The notes: generated by a model from the sequence alone, not told the origin. Shown: positions 1 to 6,698, counted from the stretch's first letter. The stretch is DNA of 8,437 bases from an uncultured Methanobrevibacter sp. (GCF_937906425.1 NZ_CALCYR010000248.1:1-8437), one strand, 5' to 3'. A program made the numbers and translations.

Positions 1-1
1 G

Positions 2-565
2 CGGATACTCCAGGATCTTGAAATATTATGCGGCTATAAAATCACTCCTGGTAAAACTCTTGTGTTTTTTGATGAAGTCGGAGCGGTGCCCAGAGTGCTT
101 GGATCCTTGAAATATTTCTGTGAGGATATGCCTCAGCTTCATGTAATCGTGGCTGGCTCTCTTTTGGGACTGGCTATTCATAGTGGTGTTTCATATCCGG
201 TAGGCAAGGTGGATGAACTGTCACTGTATCCTATGTCATTTTCAGAATTCATTTCTGCAAAATACGGAAAGTCATTGTCGGAGAAACTGAAAACGGCTCC
301 TTTTGAAGATCTGGATACTTTAAGAACGACCCCGGAGAATGCATTGCGGGAATACTATTTTACAGGCGGCATGCCTGAGGTGGTTCAGGGCTACGTTGAA
401 AACAGAGATTACCAGGATCTGAGAAATATTCAAAAAAGGATTCTGGCTGATTATGCCCTCGATATTTCAAAACATGCAAAACCGGAGATTCTCGGGCGGA
501 TTCATCAGGTCTGGTACTCTATTCCACAGCAGCTGGCAAAAAGCAACAGAAAGTTTATTAATTAA
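2..565 (+). pseudogene. 3' fragment of an AAA ATPase (AAA_14/DUF4143 type), C-terminally truncated
   Basis: The frame is open from the left edge, so the 5' end lies outside the window; 187 codons are visible. Seen: a Walker B strand LVFFDE ending in DEVGAVPRVL, then LKYFCEDMPQLHVIVAGSLL (sensor-like strand), AIHSGVSYPVGKVDELSLYPMSF, and the start of the DUF4143 part (YYFTGGMPEVVQ, YALDISKH, IHQVWYSIPQQLAKSNRKFIN). Family members normally continue well beyond the 'SIPxQLAKxNxKFI' segment with a winged-helix/nuclease-like DUF4143 domain; here a stop follows immediately. G+C is about 46% in the lines counted (61-120, 301-420), against about 31% in two hel308 lines, and three CGG arginine codons are used, none of which I noticed in the neighbours. 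I infer an acquired gene cut by a deletion or rearrangement. The Walker A region is not visible, and the function of intact members is poorly known. An expressed short protein cannot be excluded. Confidence 0.8.
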
Positions 566-603
566 AAAAATAAAAGAATAAATTAAAGAAAGAAGGTGCC
601 TAT

Positions 604-1074
604 ATGGGTGAAAAAGAATTTACACATTTAACTGAAAATGGAGTCCATATGGTTGAAGTTGGAGATAAGCCACAACAAAAAAGAACCGCAAAGGCCAGTG
701 GAAAAATTTATCTTCAAAAGGAAACCATTCAAATGATTCAAAATGCAGAAATTAAAAAGGGAAATGTTTTAACTACAGCTCAAATTGCAGGCATTCAAGC
801 AGTTAAAAAAACATCAGACATCATTCCCCTTTGCCATCCACTGAATCTTAGTGGAATTGAAATAGAATTTGATGTTGGGGAAACTGAGATTACAGCTAGC
901 TGCGAATGCAGGTTAACTGGACAGACAGGAGTTGAAATGGAAGCCATCACCGGAGTTAGTGTAGCCCTTTTAACAATCTGGGACATGACCAAGGCTGTAG
1001 AAAAAGATGAGAATGGACAGTATCCCAATACAAAAATTTCAGACATAGTCGTTTTAGAAAAAGAAAAGATCTAA
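604..1074 (+). CDS. moaC: MoaC, cyclic pyranopterin monophosphate synthase
   Basis: This enzyme converts the MoaA product 3',8-cyclo-7,8-dihydro-GTP to cyclic pyranopterin monophosphate, the second step of molybdopterin/tungstopterin synthesis; in methanogens the cofactor serves formylmethanofuran dehydrogenase and formate dehydrogenase. The protein has 156 residues, the normal length. Visible signatures are FTHL near the N terminus, PLCHPL (75-80), GVEMEAITGVSVALLTIWDM (109-128), and D127 and K130, matching the catalytic Asp and Lys of E. coli MoaC (D128, K131). The ATG is chosen because it follows a GGTG ribosome binding site at 595-598 by five bases and gives the usual N terminus. It begins 38 bases after the ATPase remnant, in a spacer with no strong TATA box. 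No other cofactor genes are in the window. Cytosolic; the family forms hexamers. Confidence 0.95.
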   Translation: MGEKEFTHLTENGVHMVEVGDKPQQKRTAKASGKIYLQKETIQMIQNAEIKKGNVLTTAQIAGIQAVKKTSDIIPLCHPLNLSGIEIEFDVGETEITASCECRLTGQTGVEMEAITGVSVALLTIWDMTKAVEKDENGQYPNTKISDIVVLEKEKI

Positions 1075-1120
1075 ATTGAAAAATGTGAATACTTTTCAAA
1101 TGCTCTTAGAAAATCCAAAT

Positions 1121-1143
1121 AATATATAAGCTAGATATATAAG
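1121..1143 (+). promoter_or_regulatory. Tandem TATA boxes upstream of the Hel308 gene
   Basis: ATATATAAG occurs twice, at 1122-1130 and 1135-1143, 13 bases apart. Both match the archaeal box A. With the usual distance of about 25 bases, the second would start transcription near 1165 and the first near 1152, leaving a leader of 40-50 bases before the ATG at 1205. Start sites are inferred. Confidence 0.6.
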
Positions 1144-1164
1144 TATAAAAATTATTTATTGATA

Positions 1165-1182
1165 CTGAACTGTACTGTTCAG
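1165..1182. promoter_or_regulatory. 18-bp palindrome at the predicted hel308 transcription start, possible operator
   Basis: CTGAAC-TGTACT-GTTCAG: the six-base arms are perfect reverse complements and the core GTAC is also palindromic, so 16 of 18 positions are symmetric. It lies directly at the start predicted from the downstream TATA box, a place where a bound repressor would block archaeal RNA polymerase. It is the most G+C-rich part of this spacer. No regulator gene is nearby, so the factor is unknown. A short RNA hairpin in the leader is an alternative. Confidence 0.4.
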
Positions 1183-1204
1183 AAACCAATATTGATATTG
1201 AACC

Positions 1205-3319
1205 ATGCATTCAATTAATAATTTAAAAGTTAAAAGATTTGATAATATGGAAAACATCCCAGACAATATAAAAGCAATACTAAATAACTGTTATCCCTAC
1301 ATTAAGGAGTTTAATCCTGCACAAAAGGCAGTTATTGAATCAGGATATCTTGAAAACAATGACAATTGCATTATAGCAATACCTACTGCAAGTGGAAAAA
1401 CCGTTCTTGGAATAATGGCGGCCCTTAAGGCAATACTTGCTGGAGGAAAGGCCGTTTATGCAGCGCCCCTCATTTCAATCCAAAATGAAAAGGTAAAGGA
1501 ATTCAAGAAATTTGAGGAACATGGAATTAAGGTAGGCAGACATCCATCATCTGCAGACCTGTCCGTAATGGTTTTTGAATCATTTGATGTATTGACTAGA
1601 TTTTCATGGGATGTTTTAAGAGAAGTTGATACAATTATCATTGACGAGTTCCATATGATTGGAGAATATTCCAGAGGCCCTACAATTGAATGTGCCATTA
1701 CAAGAGCAAAAATCATAAATCCAAACCTAAGAATCATTGCATTGTCTGCAACATTGGAAAACATGTCAGAAATTGAAAACTGGCTGAATGCAACTGCAAT
1801 AGAACATGACTATAGGCCGGTTCCATTGAACAAGGAAGTTTTAGACACTGAAATGTTCAATACAAAAAACAAAAATGATGTTGTTGTTAAAATTCTTGAA
1901 AAGGCAATTTCAGACAATTCACAGGCCTTAAGCTTTGTTTCCACAAGAAGATTTACTGAAAGTTTGGCAAAATACGTTTCAGACAAGCTAAAAAGGAAAA
2001 TTACCGATGAACAAAAGCAACGCTTCAATGAGGTTGCAGAAAAACTTCTTGAAGTTCCTGAAAAGAAGGGATCAAGGCCAACTTCAACCTGTGAAAAATT
2101 AGCGGAAAGCTGTAGAAATGGAGCTGTATTCCACCATGCAGGACTTTTCAGTGAACAGAAGGAAATCATTGAGGATGAATTCAGAAATGGAAATATCCTA
2201 ATGATTGCAGCAACCCCTAGTTTAATGTATGGGGTAAACCTGCCTTCAAAATATGTTGTCATAAGGGATTATACCCGTTGGACCTCACAGGGGCCTCAGG
2301 CAATACCTGTCTTTGATTATGAGCAAATGTCTGGAAGAGCGGGAAGACCCCAATATGATGATGTCGGCTACTCCTATCTGGTGGCAAAATCAATGGAGGA
2401 AGCTGGAAATCTTGAGGAAAGATATGTTTATGGTGATGTTGAACCTACAAATTCCAAACTAATTGAAAACAAGGATGCCGTATTTAAACAGATTATTGCC
2501 CAAGTCGCTTCCACATTATCAAAAACCCCTGAAGACTTGGAGGACTTTTTCAAGAAAACATTTTATGGATATCAAATGAGCGGAAATGCCTCAATGAGTT
2601 TCTTTGCAGAGGAAAGCCTGAAATTTGAAATTCAAAACTCATTGGAATTCCTGCTTCAAAATCAGATTTTACAGGCCACACCAAGTGGACTGAAAACAAC
2701 TGCATTCGGTAACCTTATAGCAAAATCCAACTACAGTGTAGAGACTGCAGTTAAAATAAAAGAATACGTAAATCTTGTGGAAGGATTTAATCCTGAAGAG
2801 CTTATCTACCAATTGGCGCAAACTCCTGACTTGCCTTTAATCTCATTCAAGGGAAGAAAATCCAAGGATCCTGTTAAAGAGAAATTATCAAACCATGGCC
2901 TTTTCTCAATAGATATTGGAAATCCTGAAGCAACAGCAGTTTCATTGATTGAATGGATAAATGAAAGAAACGAATTCCAAATTGAAAATGCATACCACGT
3001 TTACGCCTCTTCAACCAGACGTTCTGCATATGAGGCATCAATGCTTGTCAGATTCACCAAAAACACAATGGAAGTCCTTGGAAAATACAACTATTCCAGA
3101 GACTTGGACATACTATCTGCAAGGCTTTATTATGGTGTAAAAGAGGATATAATACCTCTTGTAATTGGAGTGAAACGTTTAGGAAGAAAACGTGCAAGAG
3201 CATTAGTGGATGTATTTGGAGAGGATTTAAGACCAGTAAGCGAAAGCCAACTCCAAAGGGTTGACGGAATTGGTCCAAAACTTGCAAAAAGCATAAGAAA
3301 CTTTGCAGAAAACTATTAA
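1205..3319 (+). CDS. hel308: Hel308-family (Ski2-like) ATP-dependent DNA helicase
   Basis: This is a superfamily 2, 3'-5' DNA helicase; archaeal Hel308 unwinds forked DNA and acts in replication-fork repair and recombination control. Length (704 residues) fits the family. In order: Q-like motif FNPAQ (36-40), Walker A PTASGKT (60-66), DEFH box (147-150; DExH as expected, though Phe is less usual than Ile or Val), SAT (181-183), motif IV SFVSTRRF (243-250), VFHHAGL (308-314), ATPSLMYGVNLPS (336-348), motif VI QMSGRAGRP (374-382), a winged-helix and ratchet region (about 400-650), and a C-terminal helix-hairpin-helix part (GVKRLGRKRARAL, then VDGIGPKLAKSIRNF). An in-frame TGA at 1199-1201 limits the start to this ATG or later. 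There is no clear Shine-Dalgarno site before it; Met15 at 1247 is the alternative. It has its own promoter and palindrome. Assignment to Hel308 rather than another Ski2-like helicase rests on the motifs and the C-terminal domain. Confidence 0.88.
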   Translation: MHSINNLKVKRFDNMENIPDNIKAILNNCYPYIKEFNPAQKAVIESGYLENNDNCIIAIPTASGKTVLGIMAALKAILAGGKAVYAAPLISIQNEKVKEFKKFEEHGIKVGRHPSSADLSVMVFESFDVLTRFSWDVLREVDTIIIDEFHMIGEYSRGPTIECAITRAKIINPNLRIIALSATLENMSEIENWLNATAIEHDYRPVPLNKEVLDTEMFNTKNKNDVVVKILEKAISDNSQALSFVSTRRFTESLAKYVSDKLKRKITDEQKQRFNEVAEKLLEVPEKKGSRPTSTCEKLAESCRNGAVFHHAGLFSEQKEIIEDEFRNGNILMIAATPSLMYGVNLPSKYVVIRDYTRWTSQGPQAIPVFDYEQMSGRAGRPQYDDVGYSYLVAKSMEEAGNLEERYVYGDVEPTNSKLIENKDAVFKQIIAQVASTLSKTPEDLEDFFKKTFYGYQMSGNASMSFFAEESLKFEIQNSLEFLLQNQILQATPSGLKTTAFGNLIAKSNYSVETAVKIKEYVNLVEGFNPEELIYQLAQTPDLPLISFKGRKSKDPVKEKLSNHGLFSIDIGNPEATAVSLIEWINERNEFQIENAYHVYASSTRRSAYEASMLVRFTKNTMEVLGKYNYSRDLDILSARLYYGVKEDIIPLVIGVKRLGRKRARALVDVFGEDLRPVSESQLQRVDGIGPKLAKSIRNFAENY

Positions 3320-3330
3320 AACAGATTATG

Positions 3331-3365
3331 ATTTACTATACATTTGTAAATTATAATATTTTTTT
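3331..3365 (+). terminator. Terminator of the helicase gene
   Basis: A 6-bp stem, ATTTAC (3331-3336) with GTAAAT (3346-3351), is followed by a run of seven T at 3359-3365 and further T-rich sequence. This fits oligo-T dependent archaeal termination; the stem is weak and may not be needed. Confidence 0.5.
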
Positions 3366-3474
3366 ATTTTATTATTTGAAAAAATAGTTATGAAAATAAT
3401 AAAAATTTAATAAAATTAACTAAAAAAAGAAATTCTTAAAAAAAAATAAGAAATTTAAATAAAAAAAATAAACT

Positions 3475-3512
3475 AAAAAAAGAAAAAAGTAAAAAGATAA
3501 TCTAGGATTATC
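3475..3512 (-). terminator. Stem-loop plus T-tract terminator of the DUF2098 gene
   Basis: On the minus strand GATAATC-CTA-GATTATC (3512 to 3496) is a perfect 7-bp stem with a 3-base loop, followed by T tracts of 5, 6 and 7 (3495-3491, 3488-3483, 3481-3475). The stem contains the TAA stop codon of the gene (3510-3508). It separates this gene from the convergent helicase gene. Confidence 0.75.
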
Positions 3513-3810
3513 CTCCACCTTCACAACCTTGAATATCATTCATTGATTCAGTGAAATCATCAACACTTTCTTTAAATTCATTTACCTGTTCCATAGTATC
3601 CTTATCAACGGTTTCATTATGAACAATGTCCTTTTCTTGAACTACTTCCAATGAATCAACAGCATACCACATAGCAGGTTCATCCAATTTAACCCAAAAG
3701 CCATTATCTTCTTCTTTCAATTCAACAACTTGACTGACGGTACCAGTACCTGTGTATCTAATAAAGGAACCTACATCAATTGTTTCACCACGAATATCAC
3801 AAAAACTCAT
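3508..3810 (-). CDS. DUF2098 family protein
   Basis: A small protein of 100 residues that I recognise as DUF2098, a family of unknown function found mainly in methanogens. The N-terminal half carries the family-like pattern: IDVGSFIRYTGTGTVSQVVEL (about 11-31), then FWVKLDEPAMWYAVDSLEVV (38-57), which looks like a small beta-barrel of SH3 type. The second half is acidic and predicted helical, rich in Asp, Glu, Val and Met, and ends in GCEGGG. There is no signal peptide or membrane segment, so it is probably cytosolic. The ATG is supported by a strong ribosome binding site, GGAGGTG (3822-3816), five bases upstream. The upstream neighbour on the same strand is the PRC-barrel gene, 134 bases away; the two could share a transcript, but a possible terminator lies between them. 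No function can be assigned. Confidence 0.85.
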   Translation of the reverse strand: MSFCDIRGETIDVGSFIRYTGTGTVSQVVELKEEDNGFWVKLDEPAMWYAVDSLEVVQEKDIVHNETVDKDTMEQVNEFKESVDDFTESMNDIQGCEGGG

Positions 3811-3913
3811 TTTAGCACCTCCAAAATGAATTTAAAAATAAAAATTAATTTCAAAGTTTAATTTAAAAAAATAAATTTTTAATGAACTTCTAAATAAAAA
3901 TTAAAATTTAAAG

Positions 3914-3935
3914 AAAAATTGTTAAAAAAGAACAA
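3914..3935 (-). terminator. Possible terminator of the PRC-barrel gene
   Basis: On the minus strand, just after the stop codon, a 5-bp stem TTGTT/AACAA (3935-3931 with 3923-3919) has a loop containing six T and is followed by TTTTT (3918-3914). The stem is weak and read-through into the DUF2098 gene is possible. Confidence 0.4.
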
Positions 3936-3944
3936 GTGAAAAGC

Positions 3945-4388
3945 TTATTCAATGTCTACTTTTTCAGCTTCTTCTTCTTCTTCTTCAGCTTCTTCAACAA
4001 TTTCTGCTTCTACAGCTTCTGCTTCTTTAGCTGCTTCTTCTTCAGCTTTCTTAGCAGCTTTTTCTGCTTCTTTAGCTTCTTTAGCTGCAGCTCTTTCTGC
4101 TTCTTTTGCAGCTCTTTCTGCTTCTTTAGCTTCTTTTTTAGCTTTTTCAGCTTCTTCAAAAGCAGCATCTTTATTAATTTCAATGTTTAATAATACATAA
4201 TCCCCTACACTCTTAATGTCTTCATAAGGTACATCAATTTGATTACTGGAAATTATGTTTTTCTTAAGAAGAATAGAAATTCCGGTAACTTTACCTTCAG
4301 CAGGTTCAAATTCAGCATCTACGATTTTACCTATGATGTTTGCATTAGAATCTAATACTTCTTTACCCAATAATTGTTTAATTTTCAT
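3945..4388 (-). CDS. PRC-barrel domain protein with an Ala/Glu/Lys-rich helical tail
   Basis: A 147-residue protein in two parts. Residues 1-72 form a PRC-barrel: MKIKQLLGKEVLDSNANIIG, KIVDAEFEP, GKVTGISILLKK, then IDVPYEDIKSVGDYVLLNIE. Small single-domain PRC-barrel proteins of about 80 residues are common in methanogens. Residues 75-147 are an almost uninterrupted run of Ala, Glu and Lys with repeats such as KEAERAA, expected to be a long single helix or coiled coil; the last 25 residues are strongly acidic with six consecutive Glu (135-140). There is no membrane segment. The ATG follows a GAGGAG ribosome binding site (4402-4397) by eight bases. PRC-barrel proteins occur in archaeal cell division (CdvA; CdpA/CdpB of haloarchaea) and in RNA metabolism (RimM), so a scaffold role is conceivable but not shown. 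Confidence 0.87.
   Translation of the reverse strand: MKIKQLLGKEVLDSNANIIGKIVDAEFEPAEGKVTGISILLKKNIISSNQIDVPYEDIKSVGDYVLLNIEINKDAAFEEAEKAKKEAKEAERAAKEAERAAAKEAKEAEKAAKKAEEEAAKEAEAVEAEIVEEAEEEEEEAEKVDIE
3969..4163 (-). repeat. Low-complexity repeats encoding the acidic Ala/Glu/Lys tail
   Basis: The tail is coded by a few codons (GAA, GCA/GCT, AAA/AAG) that form imperfect short repeats. Six consecutive GAA codons at 3986-3969 are a true trinucleotide run, and longer units equivalent to KEAERAA recur above it. Such DNA can expand or shrink in steps of three without breaking the frame. Confidence 0.75.
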
Positions 4389-4402
4389 ATTTTAGACTCC
4401 TC

Positions 4403-4719
4403 AATAAATTTTTAAACCAAAATTAGAATTTAAATATGATAGAATACAAATTATAATAATATAAACATTTAATAATGATTATTTATAAAATAAAATGAAC
4501 TACCAATTTAAATATAAAAATTTTAATAAAAAATCTTGATTTATTAAAAGTATGAATTTGAAATATATAAATTTATCTAATTATTAATAGGAATAAAAAA
4601 CTAAATCCTAATTAAATTAAGAAAATCCTAATTAAAAAAAAAACAAATTATCAATTAATTAATTAATTTAAAAATAAATAAAACTATTTATTTATTAAAA
4701 AAGCATGGAGGGACATTAA
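4403..4719. other. AT-rich divergent spacer between the PRC-barrel gene and elp3
   Basis: About 320 bases with no credible gene. It should hold both divergent promoters. A TATA-like TTTATATTAT for the PRC-barrel gene lies on the minus strand at 4465-4456 (weak), and AAATATATAAA for elp3 at 4561-4571. A 20-base direct repeat starts with AAATCCTAATTAAA at 4603-4616 and 4623-4636. Four consecutive AATT blocks precede the elp3 leader. The elp3 ribosome binding site is GGAGGGA at 4707-4713. Confidence 0.6.
4561..4571 (+). promoter_or_regulatory. Likely TATA box for elp3
   Basis: AAATATATAAA matches box A. Transcription would start near 4592, giving a leader of roughly 125 bases that contains the duplicated AAATCCTAATTAAA element. 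In such AT-rich DNA other boxes are possible. Confidence 0.4.
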
Positions 4720-6426
4720 ATGGAAGAAGCATGTCGAATAATTATAGAAGACATTATAAACAACAAAATAACTACTCGACGTGAATTAGAAGTTGAAAAA
4801 AGACAATTGTGCAGAGATAGAAAGCTAAAGAAATTCATGAGCAACTCTGTTATCCTAGAACATGCCAGTCTTGAAGAAAGAAAGATTGTCTCTAATTTAC
4901 TTAAGAAAAAACCTACCCGCACAATTTCTGGAGTGGCAATTGTGGCTGTAATGTGCCATCCTCACCAATGTCCCCACGGCAGATGTTTCTATTGCCCTGA
5001 AAGTGACATAGCACCTCCAAGTTATACTGGAGAGGAGCCTGCTGCTCTTAGAGGCAGAATGTTTAAGTTCCATCCATATGTTCAATGTTATAATAGATTA
5101 AAACAGTTAAATAAGGTAGGCCATCCTATTGACAAGGTAGAATTAATCATTATGGGAGGAACATTCCCATCTAAAGATTTATGCTATCAGGAATGGTTTG
5201 TATCCCAATGTCTAAAGGCTATGAGCGATTTTGGAATAATCCTTGAAAACATTAACGTGATTGATGACATTGATTCCGTTACAAAAGAGGATCTCCTAAA
5301 ATTCCCGCCCTACAGCAACAAGGAACTAAAGACCTACCCTCCAAATGATTATGTCCTGATTGATGACATTCAAAGAATAAATGAAAACTCAAAAGTTAGA
5401 TGCATTGGAATGACCTTTGAAACAAGACCTGATTACTGTAAGGAAGAACATGTTGACAGAATGTTAAAAATGGGCGTTACCAGAGTGGAATTAGGTGTTC
5501 AAACAATTTATAACCACATCTATGAAAAAATTAAAAGAGGACATACTGTAGATGATGTTATAGAGGCTAATAGAATCCTTAGGGATTCCGGCGTAAAGGT
5601 TGCAATGCATATGATGCCAGGACTTTTCCCGCTTGCAAGGGAAGTTCCTCAAGAGGAACAATGCCCTGAAAAAGATCTTGAAATGTTTAAAAGCATATTC
5701 AAGGATGAAAATTTCAAGCCAGACATGCTTAAGATTTATCCATGCCTTGTAACTGAAGGAAGCGAACTTCATAAATTATGGCAAAAGAAGCAATACAGAC
5801 CGTATACTGATGAAGAGGCAGTTGATTTAATAGTTGAAATCAAAAAGATATTGCCAAAATGGGTTAGAACCATGAGAATTCAAAGGGATATTCCTTCAAC
5901 CCTTATTGAAGCAGGGGTTAAAAAGTCAAATCTTGGAGAACTGGTTTACAATAGGCTTGAAGAGGAGAAAATAAACTGCAACTGTATCAGATGCAGGGAA
6001 ATCGGACATAAAAAGACCGAAGAAAACTATACTCTTGATGATTACAGACTATTTGAAGAGAATTATATTGCAACAGAGGGAATTGAACACTTCCTATCCA
6101 TTGAAGATGAAAATGAGGAAACACTTGCAGGATTTTTAAGATTAAGACTTCCAAGTGAAAAGGCACACAGGGAAGAAATCACACAAAACACATCCATAGT
6201 TAGGGAATTGCATGTTTATGGAAACATGATGAAGATTGGACAGAAAGGACAAAATATTGGCCAACACACAGGTTTCGGCGAAAGATTACTTAAGAGAGCT
6301 GAAGAAATAAGTCTTGACAATAACAAAGAAGAAATCCTAATCATCAGCGGCATTGGAGCTAGAAATTACTACCGCAAGTTTGGATACGAACGTAAAGGAC
6401 CATATATGGCTAAAAAATTAATTTAA
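4720..6426 (+). CDS. elp3: Elp3, radical SAM/acetyltransferase for tRNA wobble-uridine modification
   Basis: Elp3 uses S-adenosylmethionine and acetyl-CoA to make the carboxymethyl group at C5 of U34 in tRNA; in archaea it works without the other Elongator subunits. The protein has 568 residues. The N-terminal basic part (1-70) probably binds tRNA. The radical SAM cluster motif CPHGRCFYC gives C84, C89 and C92, with C79 just before it; SYTGEEPAALRGR and MGGTFPS (145-151) follow, then GMTFETRPDYCKEEHVDRML (230-249) and VELGVQTIYNHIYEKIKRGH (256-275). C420, C422 and C425 in CNCIRC match the family's metal site. The C-terminal GNAT domain has RELHVYG (495-501), QHTGFGERLL (515-524) and SGIGARNYYRKFGYERKGPYM (543-563). 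A stretch at about 168-215 appears longer than in compact archaeal homologues as I remember them. The start is fixed by GGAGGGA six bases upstream. Confidence 0.96.
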   Translation: MEEACRIIIEDIINNKITTRRELEVEKRQLCRDRKLKKFMSNSVILEHASLEERKIVSNLLKKKPTRTISGVAIVAVMCHPHQCPHGRCFYCPESDIAPPSYTGEEPAALRGRMFKFHPYVQCYNRLKQLNKVGHPIDKVELIIMGGTFPSKDLCYQEWFVSQCLKAMSDFGIILENINVIDDIDSVTKEDLLKFPPYSNKELKTYPPNDYVLIDDIQRINENSKVRCIGMTFETRPDYCKEEHVDRMLKMGVTRVELGVQTIYNHIYEKIKRGHTVDDVIEANRILRDSGVKVAMHMMPGLFPLAREVPQEEQCPEKDLEMFKSIFKDENFKPDMLKIYPCLVTEGSELHKLWQKKQYRPYTDEEAVDLIVEIKKILPKWVRTMRIQRDIPSTLIEAGVKKSNLGELVYNRLEEEKINCNCIRCREIGHKKTEENYTLDDYRLFEENYIATEGIEHFLSIEDENEETLAGFLRLRLPSEKAHREEITQNTSIVRELHVYGNMMKIGQKGQNIGQHTGFGERLLKRAEEISLDNNKEEILIISGIGARNYYRKFGYERKGPYMAKKLI

Positions 6427-6484
6427 ACATAAATTAAAAATAAAATTAAAATGAATCCCTTAATGAAAGTGTAATCTACATTTT

Positions 6485-6536
6485 AAAAATAGTTTAGAAA
6501 AAAACAAAACAAAAATAGTTTAGAAAAAAACAAAAC
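6485..6536. repeat. 26-bp perfect tandem duplication
   Basis: 6485-6510 and 6511-6536 are identical, each beginning AAAAATAGTTTAG and ending ACAAAAC; four further A follow that fit the start of a third copy. Its first bases resemble an AAAAATAGTTA element in other spacers of this window. Confidence 0.9.
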
Positions 6537-6577
6537 AAAACCATAAAAAATCAAAACAATCTAACAAGACAAAAGCC

Positions 6578-6586
6578 TTATATAGT
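6578..6586 (+). promoter_or_regulatory. Likely TATA box for deoC
   Basis: CTTATATAG is preceded by AAAAGC, a reasonable box A with flanking purines. Transcription would begin near 6608, next to the small palindrome ACTATTATAGT (6601-6611), and give a leader of about 160 bases. A second candidate, TTTTATAAA near 6641-6649, would give a leader of about 100 bases. Confidence 0.4.
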
Positions 6587-6698
6587 TTTAAATATAACTA
6601 ACTATTATAGTACATTAAAACAAAATAAAAAAATAATAAGTTTTATAAAAAATTTATTAATGAAAAAGGACAATACTTAATTAATAATTAAAATTATT

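Noticed and set aside
2..565. Treating the ATPase as a defence or toxin system component
   Set aside because: Only a truncated fragment is present and no partner gene is adjacent; the family's function is too uncertain for such a claim.
1076..1099. 7-bp inverted repeat TTGAAAA/TTTTCAA after moaC as a terminator
   Set aside because: No T tract follows and the loop is 10 bases, so support is too weak.
1165..1182. Reading the palindrome as a LexA/SOS box (GAAC...GTTC) before a repair gene
   Set aside because: Archaea are not known to have LexA, and the spacing (GAAC-N6-GTTC) differs from the Gram-positive GAAC-N4-GTTC site. Kept only as a generic operator candidate.
1456..2262. Long minus-strand open frames (1456-1764 and 1810-2262) inside the helicase gene
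   Set aside because: The plus strand encodes conserved helicase motifs throughout; the reverse frames show no recognisable domain.
3936..4200. Two open frames on the plus strand over the PRC-barrel gene, rich in Phe/Ser or Ala/Ser
   Set aside because: They are mirror images of the low-complexity Glu/Ala/Lys codons, lack ribosome binding sites, and the minus-strand protein has a real domain and SD site.
4705..4719. Five-codon upstream frame (ATG GAG GGA CAT TAA) abutting the elp3 ATG
   Set aside because: Its ATG overlaps the elp3 ribosome binding site and it has no SD site of its own; probably chance.
5491..5772. Minus-strand open frame of 93 codons within elp3
   Set aside because: Antisense to conserved radical SAM sequence, with no independent coding signal.
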